Under the pieces are notes generated by a model that saw nothing but the letters and a program-made list of their open reading frames with translations, did not search any database and was not told the origin of the DNA. A program made the translations under genes and the position numbers. Positions 1 to 8,765 of a DNA stretch of 64,000 nt are shown piece after piece; the stretch's first letter is position 1, and each line of letters begins with the position of its first letter. The stretch is from VXNE01 sp965200505 (GTDB lineage Bacteria; Pseudomonadota; Gammaproteobacteria; Pseudomonadales; Azotimanducaceae): positions 2,232,001 to 2,296,000 of the forward strand of contig OZ241343.1 of assembly GCA_965200505.1 (NCBI GenBank), read 5' to 3'.

Positions 1-376
1 CCAACTCGTGATCGACGAGCTCGTAGCCGTGCTCGGCCACCACCTCGCGCTGCAGCGCCTCGATGCGCTCGTTCACGAACTCCGTGACGGTGCCGGTGTC
101 AACGTCCACCATGTGATCGTGGTGGGCGGTGTCCGCCAGCTCGTAGATGGCATGGCCATCGTCGAAGTTGTGGCGTTCGACGATGCCGGCGCTCTGAAAC
201 TGCGTGAGGACGCGATACACCGTCGCCAAGCCAATCGATTCGTCCTCCGCGATGAGGCGCTTGAAGACATCTTCCGCACTCAGGTGGCGCTCCTCCGCCC
301 CCTCCAAAACCTCAAGCACCTTGAGGCGGGGCAGCGTCACCTTGAGGCCGGCCTTTTTGAGGTTCTGTTGTGCCAT
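1..376 (-). CDS. fur: Ferric uptake regulator Fur (C-terminus cut by window edge)
   Basis: Iron-responsive repressor of iron-uptake genes. The visible 125 residues begin MAQQNLKKAGLKVTLPR and continue with the winged-helix recognition segment GLATVYRVLTQF (about 52-63) and the metal-binding HHDHM near residue 87. Where E. coli Fur has a CxxC zinc site, this protein reads VDVDTG, so both structural-zinc cysteines are absent; Pseudomonas Fur also lacks one of the pair. The ATG at 376 is preceded by a GGGGGAG ribosome site and a plausible promoter. The last few residues lie outside the window. Family assignment is secure; the cysteine loss is directly visible. Confidence 0.95.
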   Translation of the reverse strand, partial: MAQQNLKKAGLKVTLPRLKVLEVLEGAEERHLSAEDVFKRLIAEDESIGLATVYRVLTQFQSAGIVERHNFDDGHAIYELADTAHHDHMVDVDTGTVTEFVNERIEALQREVVAEHGYELVDHEL

Positions 377-431
377 GAGCGCTCCCCCCGCCTGCCAAGG
401 GCACAAATCCGCGTCCGGGCAGGACGCACCC

Positions 432-460
432 ATTATGGTCGCGCCACCGCGCCATTGCCA
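432..460 (-). promoter_or_regulatory. Predicted sigma-70 promoter of fur
   Basis: On the minus strand TGGCAA (455-460) and CATAAT (432-437) are separated by 17 bp, placing a start about 50 nt upstream of the fur ATG. No Fur box was seen. Confidence 0.4.
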
Positions 461-496
461 CCGAGTGGCGCCGCGCCGCCGGCGTGAGCGAGGTCA

Positions 497-1762
497 TCAA
501 GGGCCCAGGGCGCTGATTGGCACCACGCCCACTTGCTCCGCGTCGCACCCGACGTAGCCGTAGCCGCTGGGCACGATGACCGCCAAGGCGGCCGGGGGGC
601 CGTGGGGGCTGTCCGCCAGCCGTGCCGCCAAGCGCTTCAGGTTGCGTTCGCCTTCGGCCACCCACCGCTCGCCGAGCTTCACCTCGAAGGCCGCCCAACG
701 ACCGTCCGCCGTTTCCACCACGGCGTCCACTTCAAGCCCACCCTTCTCGCGGTAGTGGAAGACCTCGGCGTCCGCCGCTTGGGCATAAACCCGTAGATCG
801 CGGATCACCAAGGACTCGAACAACAAGCCCAGGAACTGGAGGTCGGCCAACAACGCCGGCGGCGACGAGCGCAGCGCCGCAACCGCCAGCGACGGATCGA
901 CGAAGTGGCGTACCGGCGACGAGCGCAGCGTGGTGCGGGAGCGCAGGTGCGGCGACCAAGCGGGCAGGTTCTCCACGACCATCAGGCGCTCCAAGGCGTC
1001 CAAGTACTCGGCGACGGTGCTCGCCTTCATGGCGAGGTCGGCATCGCTCACGTCGGCCGCCAAACGGGTCAGGCTCACCGGCGTGGCGACGTTGCGCGCC
1101 AAGGATCGGCAGAGCCGACGCACCCGCGCCGGGTCTCGCGTCTGGCCAGTCACGACGGAGATGTCGGTGCGTTGGATGTCGTCCAGATAGCCTCGGTTTG
1201 CCCGGATGGCGGACTGCTGCGAACTGCCCAGATTGGCCGGCCAGCCACCCGTGGCGATGAGTTCCGCCACGGTGGCGATGGACAGGTCCGTCTTGGACGC
1301 GCACTGCGCTGCCCCGTCGAGGATCGCCCGCAGCGAGATGTCGCCGGTGGAGCGAGCCATCTCGAACAGCGACATGGGCCGCAGGCGCAGCCGCGTGAAA
1401 CGCCCGGCGCCGGTGTGACGGGTGATGTCGTCGGCGGGCACCGCGGAGCCGGTGAGAACGAACTGGCCCCGTGTGGCGCGCTCGTCCACGGCGCGGCGCA
1501 CGAGGTTCCAGATCGACGGCTCCAACTGCCACTCATCGATGAGCCTTGGCGTCGCGCCGGCCAGCAACAGCGCTGGATCCGCGGCCATCAAACGGCGGGC
1601 GTTGGCGTCAACGTCCAGCAACACGTGGGAGGCGGCTGCCTGCATGGCGGTGGCCGTCTTGCCGGTGGCCTTGGCGCCCTCCACAAGCACGGCGCCGGAA
1701 GCCTCCAGCAGGGTGACGAGTTCCGCGTCTGCAACGCGGGGTCGGTAGGCCCGTTCTGGCAT
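497..1762 (-). CDS. AAA-family ATPase with DUF4143-type C-terminal domain
   Basis: A 421-residue member of the AAA_14/DUF4143 ATPases, mostly uncharacterised proteins sometimes found with toxin or defence genes. Walker A is EGAKATGKTATA near residue 30, Walker B is RLIDEW, and sensor-like TGSA follows. The C-terminal half has the DUF4143 layout with FESLVIRDLRVYA and the VDAVVE...FEVKLG segment resembling a PD-(D/E)XK-like fold. I chose the ATG at 1762 (MPERAYRPRV) because family members begin near this Y-x-PRV motif; ATG 1792 would add ten residues. A block of eight 23-bp tandem repeats lies directly upstream and may control it. Cellular role unknown. Confidence 0.8.
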   Translation of the reverse strand: MPERAYRPRVADAELVTLLEASGAVLVEGAKATGKTATAMQAAASHVLLDVDANARRLMAADPALLLAGATPRLIDEWQLEPSIWNLVRRAVDERATRGQFVLTGSAVPADDITRHTGAGRFTRLRLRPMSLFEMARSTGDISLRAILDGAAQCASKTDLSIATVAELIATGGWPANLGSSQQSAIRANRGYLDDIQRTDISVVTGQTRDPARVRRLCRSLARNVATPVSLTRLAADVSDADLAMKASTVAEYLDALERLMVVENLPAWSPHLRSRTTLRSSPVRHFVDPSLAVAALRSSPPALLADLQFLGLLFESLVIRDLRVYAQAADAEVFHYREKGGLEVDAVVETADGRWAAFEVKLGERWVAEGERNLKRLAARLADSPHGPPAALAVIVPSGYGYVGCDAEQVGVVPISALGP

Positions 1763-1800
1763 TTTTGCAGAGTAGCTTGGAAACTGGCTCATTTCAAGAT

Positions 1801-1983
1801 AGGGGATGATTTGGCACGTTTTCAGGGGATGATTCGGCATGCTTTCAGGGGACGATTCGGCACGTTCTCAGGGGATGATTCAGCCGGTTTTGAGGGGATG
1901 ATTCGGCCGGTTTCCAGGGGACGATTCGGCCGGTTTTGAGGGGACGATTTCGGCACACTACCCGGGATGATTCGGCACATTCG
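1801..1983. repeat. Eight tandem copies of a 23-bp repeat
   Basis: Units start at 1801, 1824, 1847, 1870, 1893, 1916, 1939 and 1962. The core is aggggatgattcggc followed by a more variable tail. Positions 6-7 alternate ga(t/c)ga, and the tails fall into 'acgttttc' and 'cggttttg' types. Twenty-three is not a multiple of three, so this is not a coding repeat. The block fills most of the gap between the divergent ATPase (start 1762) and the acyl-CoA dehydrogenase (start 2085). There are no spacers, so it is not CRISPR. Possible iterated protein-binding site or minisatellite. Confidence 0.9.
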
Positions 1984-2044
1984 AACGGTGGCGCGGCGCG
2001 GTGCCCGCACTTCGGGGATCACGCACAGCGTCCCTCGCTTCCCA

Positions 2045-2050
2045 TACAAT
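2045..2050 (+). promoter_or_regulatory. Possible -10 element for the acyl-CoA dehydrogenase run
   Basis: TACAAT lies 35 nt before the ATG at 2085, after the tandem repeats. No good -35 is visible, so an activator may be needed. Confidence 0.3.
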
Positions 2051-2084
2051 CATTGCCAACTGTCCGCGTTCTGGGGGGAACGCC

Positions 2085-3284
2085 ATGCTGAACCTTTCCA
2101 TTCCAGACAGCGTCGCGCCGCTCCGCGCCAAAGTGCTGGGCTTCGTGGAGCACGAAATCTATCCGGTGGAGCCGGACATGTACTCCGAGACGCCGGAAAA
2201 GCGCCGGGCGCTGATGCGCGGGCTCATGGCCAAGGCCAAGTCCGAAGGGCTGTGGGCGCTGGGCCATCCCGAAGAGATCGGCGGCGGTGGCCTGCCATTC
2301 ATGGACTATGTGTTCATCAACGAGGTGGTCGGGCGCTCGCCCATCGCCACCGCCGCCCTCGGCACGCACTCGCTGCAGGATTCCATCATGCTGCATCGCT
2401 ACGCGAACGACGAGTGGCGGGAGAAGTACTTGGCGCCGCTGGTGGCGGGCGAGGTGTATCCGAGCTTCGGCATGACGGAGCCGGACGTCGCAAGCTCCGA
2501 CCCCACGCAACTGCAGACCCGCGCCGAACTCGATGGCGACGACTGGGTCATCAACGGCCGCAAATGGTTCACCTCCGGCGCGGCGACGGCGGCTTACACC
2601 ACCGCGATGGTGCGCACGGAGCCGGACGACACCCCGCCGCACTCGGCGTTCTCGATGATCGTGGTGCCGACCGAGACGCCCGGCTACAACATCATCCGCG
2701 ACGTGCGCGTGATGGGCGACTACGACGGCCACTACGAAGTGGTTTACGACAATGTGCGGGTGCCGAAGGAGAACTTGCTCGGGCCGCGCGGCCAAGGCTT
2801 CAAGATCGCGCAAGACCGTTTGGGCCCCGGCCGCATCTTCCACTGCATGCGCTGGCTCGGCCAAGCCCAGCGCGCCTTCGACCTGTTGTGCGAACGCGCC
2901 AACGCCCGCGTGGCGTTCGGCAAGCCGCTGGGCCAGCATCAGCAGATTCAGAAGTTCATCTTCGACAGCGCCTGCGAAATCCAAGCGAGCCGGATGTTGA
3001 CGCTGCATGCCGCGCAGAAGATCGACCAGGGCGACGAAGCGCGGGTGGAGATCGGACTCATCAAGGTGTATGGCGCCAAGATGCTGCACAACGTCATCGA
3101 CCGCGCCATTCAAGTGCATGGGGCGAAGGGCGTCACCGAGGACACGCCGCTGGAGCGGATGTACCGCCATGCCCGCTTCGCCCGCATCTACGATGGCGCG
3201 GATGAGGTGCATGTGCAGACCACGGCGCGGCGCATCCTGCGGATGTACGCCGGCGGCGGCAACTTCGACTTCGGTGCCCGCTGA
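2085..3284 (+). CDS. Acyl-CoA dehydrogenase
   Basis: FAD-dependent acyl-CoA dehydrogenase of 399 residues, the first step of beta-oxidation or of branched/aromatic acyl-CoA catabolism. Visible family features: FGMTEPDVASSDPTQLQ (flavin and substrate loop, near 130-150), WVINGRKWFTSGA, the RIFHCMRWLGQAQRAFDL helical region, and ARIYDGADEVH near the C-terminus, where the ADE of family members meets the flavin. The start at 2085 follows GGGGGGAA at a good distance. It opens a long plus-strand run that ends with a thioesterase at 13.4 kb, consistent with a fatty- or xenobiotic-acyl catabolic locus. Substrate cannot be read from sequence. Confidence 0.92.
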   Translation: MLNLSIPDSVAPLRAKVLGFVEHEIYPVEPDMYSETPEKRRALMRGLMAKAKSEGLWALGHPEEIGGGGLPFMDYVFINEVVGRSPIATAALGTHSLQDSIMLHRYANDEWREKYLAPLVAGEVYPSFGMTEPDVASSDPTQLQTRAELDGDDWVINGRKWFTSGAATAAYTTAMVRTEPDDTPPHSAFSMIVVPTETPGYNIIRDVRVMGDYDGHYEVVYDNVRVPKENLLGPRGQGFKIAQDRLGPGRIFHCMRWLGQAQRAFDLLCERANARVAFGKPLGQHQQIQKFIFDSACEIQASRMLTLHAAQKIDQGDEARVEIGLIKVYGAKMLHNVIDRAIQVHGAKGVTEDTPLERMYRHARFARIYDGADEVHVQTTARRILRMYAGGGNFDFGAR

Positions 3285-3322
3285 CCGGGCATTGCGAGCG
3301 CGAACGCGCGACGGGAGGAGGC

Positions 3323-4051
3323 ATGGCTGACGGCCGACCACTGGGGTGGGGTGAGGCGCGCGCCGCGAAGGGCGTTGTGGAACGCCCGTTCGAGATCGAA
3401 GTGGCCGGGCGGCGTGTGCCCGGCGCGTGTTGGCGCCCGCAAGACGGCGACCCGAACGCCGGCCTCGTGATGCTCGGCCACGGCGGCGGCACCAGCAAGC
3501 GGGCGCCCTACCTCCTCGCCATCGCCAGGTGGCTGGCGCGGCGCCACGGCATCGCCGCCCTTGCCATCGACGGCCCGGGCCACGGCGACCGGTTGCCCCC
3601 CGATGCCGAGCCGAACTTCCAAAACGTCTGGCAAGCACCGCAAACCACGGACGAGACCATTGCCGATTGGCATGCCGCGCTGGCCTTCGTGAGAAGCGCC
3701 GAGGGTGCCGCCGCGCCGCTTGGCTACTGGGGGCTCTCCATGGGCACCATGATGGGGCTGCCGCTCATCGCCCAAACGCCGGACGTGAAGGCCGCCTTGC
3801 TCGGCCTGATGGGCGTCTGGGGCCCCACCGCCGAACGGCTGCGGGGGGATGCGCCGGCCATCACCTGCCCGGTGCGCTTTCTGGTGCAATGGGACGACGA
3901 AATCGTGTCCCGCGACACGGCCCTCACGCTCTTCACGCTCCTCGGCAGCGAGCAGAAGACGCTGCACGGCAATCCGGGCCGCCACGAGGCCGTGCCGGCG
4001 CAGGAAATGCGCGCCTCCACGGACTTCTTGGCCGCGCACCTCAAGGCGTAA
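3323..4051 (+). CDS. Alpha/beta hydrolase, dienelactone-hydrolase-like
   Basis: A 242-residue serine hydrolase. The oxyanion-region HGGG (about residues 52-55) and the nucleophile elbow GLSMG (about 136-140) are clear. The acid falls in the QWDDEIV segment and the histidine in PGRHEAVPAQE near the end. The ATG at 3323 follows GGAGGAGG. It is 38 bp after the acyl-CoA dehydrogenase and 21 bp before the ABC ATPase, so the three are likely co-transcribed. It probably cleaves an ester or lactone; substrate unknown. Confidence 0.8.
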   Translation: MADGRPLGWGEARAAKGVVERPFEIEVAGRRVPGACWRPQDGDPNAGLVMLGHGGGTSKRAPYLLAIARWLARRHGIAALAIDGPGHGDRLPPDAEPNFQNVWQAPQTTDETIADWHAALAFVRSAEGAAAPLGYWGLSMGTMMGLPLIAQTPDVKAALLGLMGVWGPTAERLRGDAPAITCPVRFLVQWDDEIVSRDTALTLFTLLGSEQKTLHGNPGRHEAVPAQEMRASTDFLAAHLKA

Positions 4052-4072
4052 GGCACGGCGGCGCGACCCGGC

Positions 4073-5683
4073 GTGGCGAGCAAGCTCCTTCAAGTCCGCG
4101 ACTTGCATGTGAGCTTCGGCGAGGTGGCCGCCGTCAAGGGCGTCTCCTTCGACATCGAGGCCGGCGAAACCCTGGCCTTGGTGGGCGAATCCGGCTCGGG
4201 CAAATCCGTCACGGCGCTGTCCGCGCTGCAGTTGCTGCCGTATCCGCTGGCGAGACATCCCCGCGGCAGCATCCTCTTCGAGGGCGAAGAGCTCGTCGGC
4301 GCGGACAAGACACGGCTGCTCGACGTGCGCGGCGGCAAGATGAGCATGGTTTTCCAAGAGCCCATGACCTCGCTGAACCCGCTGCACACCATCGCCAAGC
4401 AGGTGGGCGAATCGCTGGTGGTACACAAGCGGCTGCACCCGAAGGCGGCGCGGGAGCGCACCCTCGATCTGTTGCGCCGGGTGGGCCTGCAGGATGCCGA
4501 GCACCGCCTCGGCGCCTATCCGCACGAGCTCTCCGGCGGCCAACGGCAACGGGTGATGATCGCCATGGCGTTGGCCAACGAGCCGCGCCTGCTCATCGCG
4601 GACGAGCCCACCACGGCCCTCGACGTGACCATCCAAGCGCAAATCTTGAAGCTCCTTCGCGAACTGCAGGACGAGCTCGACATGGCGATGCTGCTCATCA
4701 CCCACGATCTCGGCATCGTTCGTGCCATGGCGGACCGGGTGTGCGTGATGACCGATGGCCAGATCGTGGAAGCGGGGCCGGCGCAACGCATCTTCGACGC
4801 GCCGCAGCACGCCTACACCCGCCATCTGCTCGCGGCCGAGCCGCAGGGTGAGCCGGCCCGCGACAATGCGTCCGCGCCGGTGGTGGCGGCGGCCCAGGAC
4901 CTCACCGTGAAGTACGCCGTGGGCAAAGGTTGGTTCGGCGCCAAGCGCCACTTCACCGCGGTGAAGAACGTGGACGTGACGGTGCGCGCCGGCCAAACCG
5001 TGGGCGTCGTCGGGGAGTCCGGCTCCGGCAAGACGACTTTGGGCCTCGCCATGCTGCGCCTCATTCGCGCCGCCGGCCGCGTCCGCTTCGGGGAACACGA
5101 CATCGGCGCCATGAAGCGCCGCGACCTCATCGGCTTGCGCAAGGACATGCAGGTGGTCTTCCAAGACCCTTACGGTTCGTTGTCGCCGCGCATGACGGTG
5201 CAGCACATCGTGGAAGAGGGGCTGCGGGTTCACCTGCCCAACGTGTCCAACGCCGAGCGGCGGGAACAGGTGGCCGCGGCGTTGACCGAGGTGGGCTTGG
5301 AACCTTCGCACATGGACCGCTACCCCCACGAGTTCTCCGGCGGCCAGCGGCAACGCATCTCCATCGCCCGCGCGATGGTGTTGAAACCGCGCTTCGTGGT
5401 GCTCGACGAGCCCACCTCCGCCCTCGACATGTCCGTGCAGGCGCAGATCGTGGACCTGCTGCGGCACCTGCAGCGCACCCACGACTTGGGCTACCTCTTC
5501 GTCAGCCACGATCTGAAGGTGGTTCGAGCCCTCGCCAATTGGATCATCGTGATGCGCGACGGCGAAATCGTCGAGCAGGGCCCCGCCGAGGAGGTGTTCG
5601 AGCGACCGCGCCATGACTATTCCCGGGCCCTCTTCGCCGCGGCCCTCGACATGGCCGTGGACGAACGGGCGGTGCGGCAATAG
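4073..5683 (+). CDS. Peptide/dipeptide-type ABC transporter ATPase with two fused NBDs
   Basis: 536 residues holding two complete nucleotide-binding domains, like YejF/GsiA (DppD-DppF fusions). NBD1: Walker A GESGSGKS at 38-45, signature LSGGQRQR, Walker B LLIADEP. NBD2: Walker A GESGSGKT near 315, signature FSGGQRQR, Walker B VVLDEP. Such proteins power oligopeptide, glutathione or microcin-C importers together with two permeases and a binding protein, none of which occurs in this window. The start is GTG at 4073. An ankyrin gene follows four bases after its stop. The ATPase either works with permeases encoded elsewhere or has lost its partners. Confidence 0.88.
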   Translation: MASKLLQVRDLHVSFGEVAAVKGVSFDIEAGETLALVGESGSGKSVTALSALQLLPYPLARHPRGSILFEGEELVGADKTRLLDVRGGKMSMVFQEPMTSLNPLHTIAKQVGESLVVHKRLHPKAARERTLDLLRRVGLQDAEHRLGAYPHELSGGQRQRVMIAMALANEPRLLIADEPTTALDVTIQAQILKLLRELQDELDMAMLLITHDLGIVRAMADRVCVMTDGQIVEAGPAQRIFDAPQHAYTRHLLAAEPQGEPARDNASAPVVAAAQDLTVKYAVGKGWFGAKRHFTAVKNVDVTVRAGQTVGVVGESGSGKTTLGLAMLRLIRAAGRVRFGEHDIGAMKRRDLIGLRKDMQVVFQDPYGSLSPRMTVQHIVEEGLRVHLPNVSNAERREQVAAALTEVGLEPSHMDRYPHEFSGGQRQRISIARAMVLKPRFVVLDEPTSALDMSVQAQIVDLLRHLQRTHDLGYLFVSHDLKVVRALANWIIVMRDGEIVEQGPAEEVFERPRHDYSRALFAAALDMAVDERAVRQ

Positions 5684-5687
5684 CCGA

Positions 5688-6833
5688 ATGGCCACGGCGA
5701 CCGGCCATCGCGGGCTCTGCGAGCGGGTGGCGGCCGGCGATGCGGCCGCGTTGGCCCGCGCGGCGGCCCGGGAACCAGCCGCCGCGGCGCACTGGAAGCC
5801 CATCATGGACGCCGCCTTCGCCGGCCGAGCGGACATGGTGGCGGCGTTGGTGGAGGCCGGCGCGGATCCCAACGTCATCGCCGGCACGCCGGCGCGTCAC
5901 ACGCCGCTGGTCCGCGTCGTCCAGCCCCACCTGACGATTGCGAAGCACGCGGGCCATGGCGAGACCGTGGCAGCACTCTTGGCCCTCGGCGCAGACCCCA
6001 ACCTCGCCGCCGGGCCCCTCGGCCTGGCGCCCTTGGGTTACGCGGCAATGGGCGGCTTCGCGGGCTTCGCGGACACGCTCATCGACGCTGGCGCGAAGGT
6101 GGGCGTTCATTTGGCGGCGGCGCTCTACGACGTGCCGGCCGCGCAGCGCGGCATCGCGGCCGAAGGCGTGGCTGCCGAAGACGCCCGGAGGCGCACGCCG
6201 CTGCACTATCTCGCGCTCTCCGGCCTGTGGCGGGGTGCAGACGGCAGCGCGCCGGCCATCGCCTGCTTGAAGGTCCTGCTGGCGGCGGGCGCCGACGTCA
6301 ACGCCGCGCAGCCCATGGACGAAGGCGGCGAGACGTTCCACGCGACGCCGCTGTGGGCTGCCATCTCCTGGCAAGGGCACCGCGAGCTGGCGCAGCGGCT
6401 GCTCGAAGCCGGAGCCGACCCCGGCCCGGCCGTCTTCGCCGCCAGCTTCCGTGGCGAACCGGCGCTCCTCGAACTCCTTGATGCGTTCGGGGCGGACTGG
6501 AACCAGCGCTTCCACGGGCGCACACCCTTGCTAGACCTCATGCACTACCGGAAACCGGGCGCATCCATCTGGCTCATGGCGCATGGCGCCGACGTGGCCG
6601 CCACCGACGCGGCCGGCCGCACGGCGTTACACTTGGCCGCCATGCAGGGGGTGCGGGTGGATTACTTGCAGGCGCTGATCGCCCACGGCGCGAACCCCGA
6701 TGCGCGGGACGCGGCCGGCCACACGCCGCTGCAACTCGCCGAGGCGGGCAACCGCCGCAAGGCTGTCGCGTACCTCAAGGAGAGGCGCCGCGAAAGGGGC
6801 GTCTCGCCACACTTGACGGAGCCGCCATGCTGA
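5688..6833 (+). CDS. Ankyrin-repeat protein
   Basis: A 381-residue protein made largely of ankyrin-like repeats. Clear units include the VEAGADPNV, LALGADPNL, LAAGADVNA, LEAGADPGP and IAHGANPDA consensus endings and the starts TPLHYLAL, TALHLAAM and TPLQLAEA. No signal peptide or membrane segment is visible. The ATG at 5688 sits just after the ABC ATPase stop, and the 3' end overlaps the next gene by 7 bp, so it is embedded in the operon. Ankyrin proteins mediate protein-protein binding and are frequent in host-associated bacteria; here the position suggests a partner inside the operon, which is inference. Confidence 0.85.
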   Translation: MATATGHRGLCERVAAGDAAALARAAAREPAAAAHWKPIMDAAFAGRADMVAALVEAGADPNVIAGTPARHTPLVRVVQPHLTIAKHAGHGETVAALLALGADPNLAAGPLGLAPLGYAAMGGFAGFADTLIDAGAKVGVHLAAALYDVPAAQRGIAAEGVAAEDARRRTPLHYLALSGLWRGADGSAPAIACLKVLLAAGADVNAAQPMDEGGETFHATPLWAAISWQGHRELAQRLLEAGADPGPAVFAASFRGEPALLELLDAFGADWNQRFHGRTPLLDLMHYRKPGASIWLMAHGADVAATDAAGRTALHLAAMQGVRVDYLQALIAHGANPDARDAAGHTPLQLAEAGNRRKAVAYLKERRRERGVSPHLTEPPC

Positions 6834-7858
6834 AAGCCATCCAACTCGGCCGAAACTGCGGCTTGCGCGTTTCCGAGCTATGCCTTGGCACCATGAACTT
6901 CGGCGAACCGGGTCGCGGCCACCAAGGCGATTGGACGTTGGACAAGGACGCTGCCCGGCCTTTGTTCCAAGCCGCCATCGAGCAGGGCTTCTGCTACTTC
7001 GACTGCGCGGACGTGTATGGCATCGGCGCTTCCGAACAGGTGGTGGGGGCGCTGTTGCGCGAGCTCCTGCCCCGCGAACAGTACGTGTTGGCCACCAAGG
7101 TCGCCATGCCCATGGGGCGCAGCGCCAACGAGGGCGGGCTGACGCGCAAGCACATCTTCGAAGGCGTGGACGCGAGCCTCAAACGGCTGGGGCTGGACTA
7201 TGTGGATCAGCTGGTCATCCATCGCCATCCCCACGGCGTGCCCGGCCACGCGGAGACGCCCATCGAGGAGACGCTGCAGGCGTTGCACGACGTGGTGCGG
7301 GCCGGCAAGGCGCTCTATCTCGGCGCCTCCTCCATGTTCGCTTGGCAGTTCGCCGAACTGCAGATGACCGCCGAACGCCACGGCTGGACGCGGTTCGTCT
7401 CCATGCAGAACCACTACAACCTCATCTACCGGGAGGAAGAGCGGGAGATGAACCCGTACTGCGCCCACACCGGCGTGGCGCTGACGCCGTGGTCGCCGCT
7501 GGCGCGGGGCATCCTCGCCGGTTCCTACCGCGGCGGCTTCGACCAAGGCGCCACGACCCGCTCCCAGGGCGGCGACCGGGCGCGCACGGAGAGCCTCTAC
7601 CGCGGCGCCGCGGACTTCGCCATCGCCGAGCGCTGCCGCGAAGTGGCCGAACGGCACGGCAAGACGCCGGCGCAAATCGCCGTGGCATGGCTGCTGAACA
7701 AGCCCGAGGTGACAGCGCCGGTGGTGGGGGTGTCGCGGGTCGAGCAGATCGAGCAACTCGCCGAGGCCGCCACCATCACCTTGGAGGCGGACGACATCGC
7801 CTACCTGGAGGCACTCTACCAGCCCGTCAGGAACCTGCTTTCGGACGGCTTCTCATAA
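6827..7858 (+). CDS. Aldo/keto reductase
   Basis: NAD(P)H-dependent oxidoreductase of 343 residues. Family motifs in order: ELCLGTMNFGE, FDCADVYGIGASE (catalytic Asp and Tyr), VLATKVAM (Lys), RLGLDYVDQLVIHRH (His), GASSMFAW, SMQNHYNLIYREEEREM and TPWSPLARG, then the C-terminal cofactor loop PVVGVSRVEQ. This layout matches the YajO/YeaE-like group of AKRs. Its ATG lies inside the last codons of the ankyrin gene, indicating translational coupling. It probably reduces a carbonyl produced by the surrounding catabolic genes. Confidence 0.9.
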   Translation: MLKAIQLGRNCGLRVSELCLGTMNFGEPGRGHQGDWTLDKDAARPLFQAAIEQGFCYFDCADVYGIGASEQVVGALLRELLPREQYVLATKVAMPMGRSANEGGLTRKHIFEGVDASLKRLGLDYVDQLVIHRHPHGVPGHAETPIEETLQALHDVVRAGKALYLGASSMFAWQFAELQMTAERHGWTRFVSMQNHYNLIYREEEREMNPYCAHTGVALTPWSPLARGILAGSYRGGFDQGATTRSQGGDRARTESLYRGAADFAIAERCREVAERHGKTPAQIAVAWLLNKPEVTAPVVGVSRVEQIEQLAEAATITLEADDIAYLEALYQPVRNLLSDGFS

Positions 7859-7871
7859 GGGAGGGATCACC

Positions 7872-8765
7872 GTGGCGCTGACCATCGAGCCGGCCGACGC
7901 GACCTTGGGGGCGACCATCACCGGCGTCCATCTCGCCGGCTTGTCGGCAACGGACTGGCGTCAAGTCGAGGACGCCTTCCATGCGTTCGGGGTGCTGGTC
8001 TTCCCCGGCCAGCATTTGTCCGAAGAGGCGCAAATCGCCTTCGGACGGCGTTTTGGTGACGTCGAGCAGCTCGTGGCCAAACGGGACATCGTGCCCATCA
8101 GCAACCGTGACGCGGAGGGCGAACGGCTCTATGACGCGAGCCATCAAGCGCTGATTCTGCGCGGCAACGAGGGTTGGCACACGGATAGCTCCTACATGCC
8201 CGTGTCTGCCAAGGCATCGGTGCTTTCGTGCCGGGTTGCGCCCGCCACCGGCGGGGAGACCGAGTGGGCGGACATGCGCGCCGCCTACGATGTCTTGGAC
8301 GAACCCACGCGGCAGCGCGTCGCGCCGCTCGCCGCCTTTCACTCGCTCTACTACTCCCAAGCGAAGATCGGCCACCAAGTGGAGGTGGGCGCCGGCTACG
8401 GCTTCATCGACGGCGAACCGCCGTTGCGTCCCTTGGTGAAGACGCATCCCGTCACTGGCCGCCCAGCGCTCTACATGGGCCGCCACGCCTACGGCATCGT
8501 CGGGCTCAGCGCGGCAGACTCCGAACGCCTCTTGAGCGGCTTGGTGGCGTTCGCCTGCCAGCCGCCCCGTGTGTGGGGGCACCGCTGGCAGCCGGGCGAC
8601 GTGGTGATTTGGGACAACCGCTGCGTGATGCACCGGGCGCGACCCTACGACCAACGCGAACCGCGGGTGATGATGCACACACGCATCGCCGGCGATCCCG
8701 CCACCGAGGGCGCACTCGCCACGACCCAGCCGGCGCCGCCGATCGACTTCGGCAGCGCGGCGTGA
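7872..8765 (+). CDS. TauD/TfdA-family Fe(II)/2-oxoglutarate dioxygenase
   Basis: A 297-residue dioxygenase. The metal triad is readable: H103 and D105 in GWHTDSSYMP and H254 in CVMHRARPYD, with R265 (REPRVMM) placed to bind 2-oxoglutarate. Family members hydroxylate sulfonates, phenoxyacids, carnitine-like compounds and similar small acids. The GTG start at 7872 follows an excellent AAGGGAGG site, and the stop overlaps the next start by 4 bp. Exact substrate unknown. Confidence 0.9.
   Translation: MALTIEPADATLGATITGVHLAGLSATDWRQVEDAFHAFGVLVFPGQHLSEEAQIAFGRRFGDVEQLVAKRDIVPISNRDAEGERLYDASHQALILRGNEGWHTDSSYMPVSAKASVLSCRVAPATGGETEWADMRAAYDVLDEPTRQRVAPLAAFHSLYYSQAKIGHQVEVGAGYGFIDGEPPLRPLVKTHPVTGRPALYMGRHAYGIVGLSAADSERLLSGLVAFACQPPRVWGHRWQPGDVVIWDNRCVMHRARPYDQREPRVMMHTRIAGDPATEGALATTQPAPPIDFGSAA

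Noticed and set aside
8..487. Plus-strand open frame of 159 codons at the window start
   Set aside because: It is the mirror of fur, which has the family motifs on the minus strand.
1801..1983. CRISPR array
   Set aside because: Units are directly adjacent with no unique spacers and no cas genes are present.
3188..5887. An 899-codon minus-strand frame
   Set aside because: It is antisense to the hydrolase and ABC ATPase genes, is histidine/arginine-rich and shows no domain; long antisense frames are usual at this GC content.
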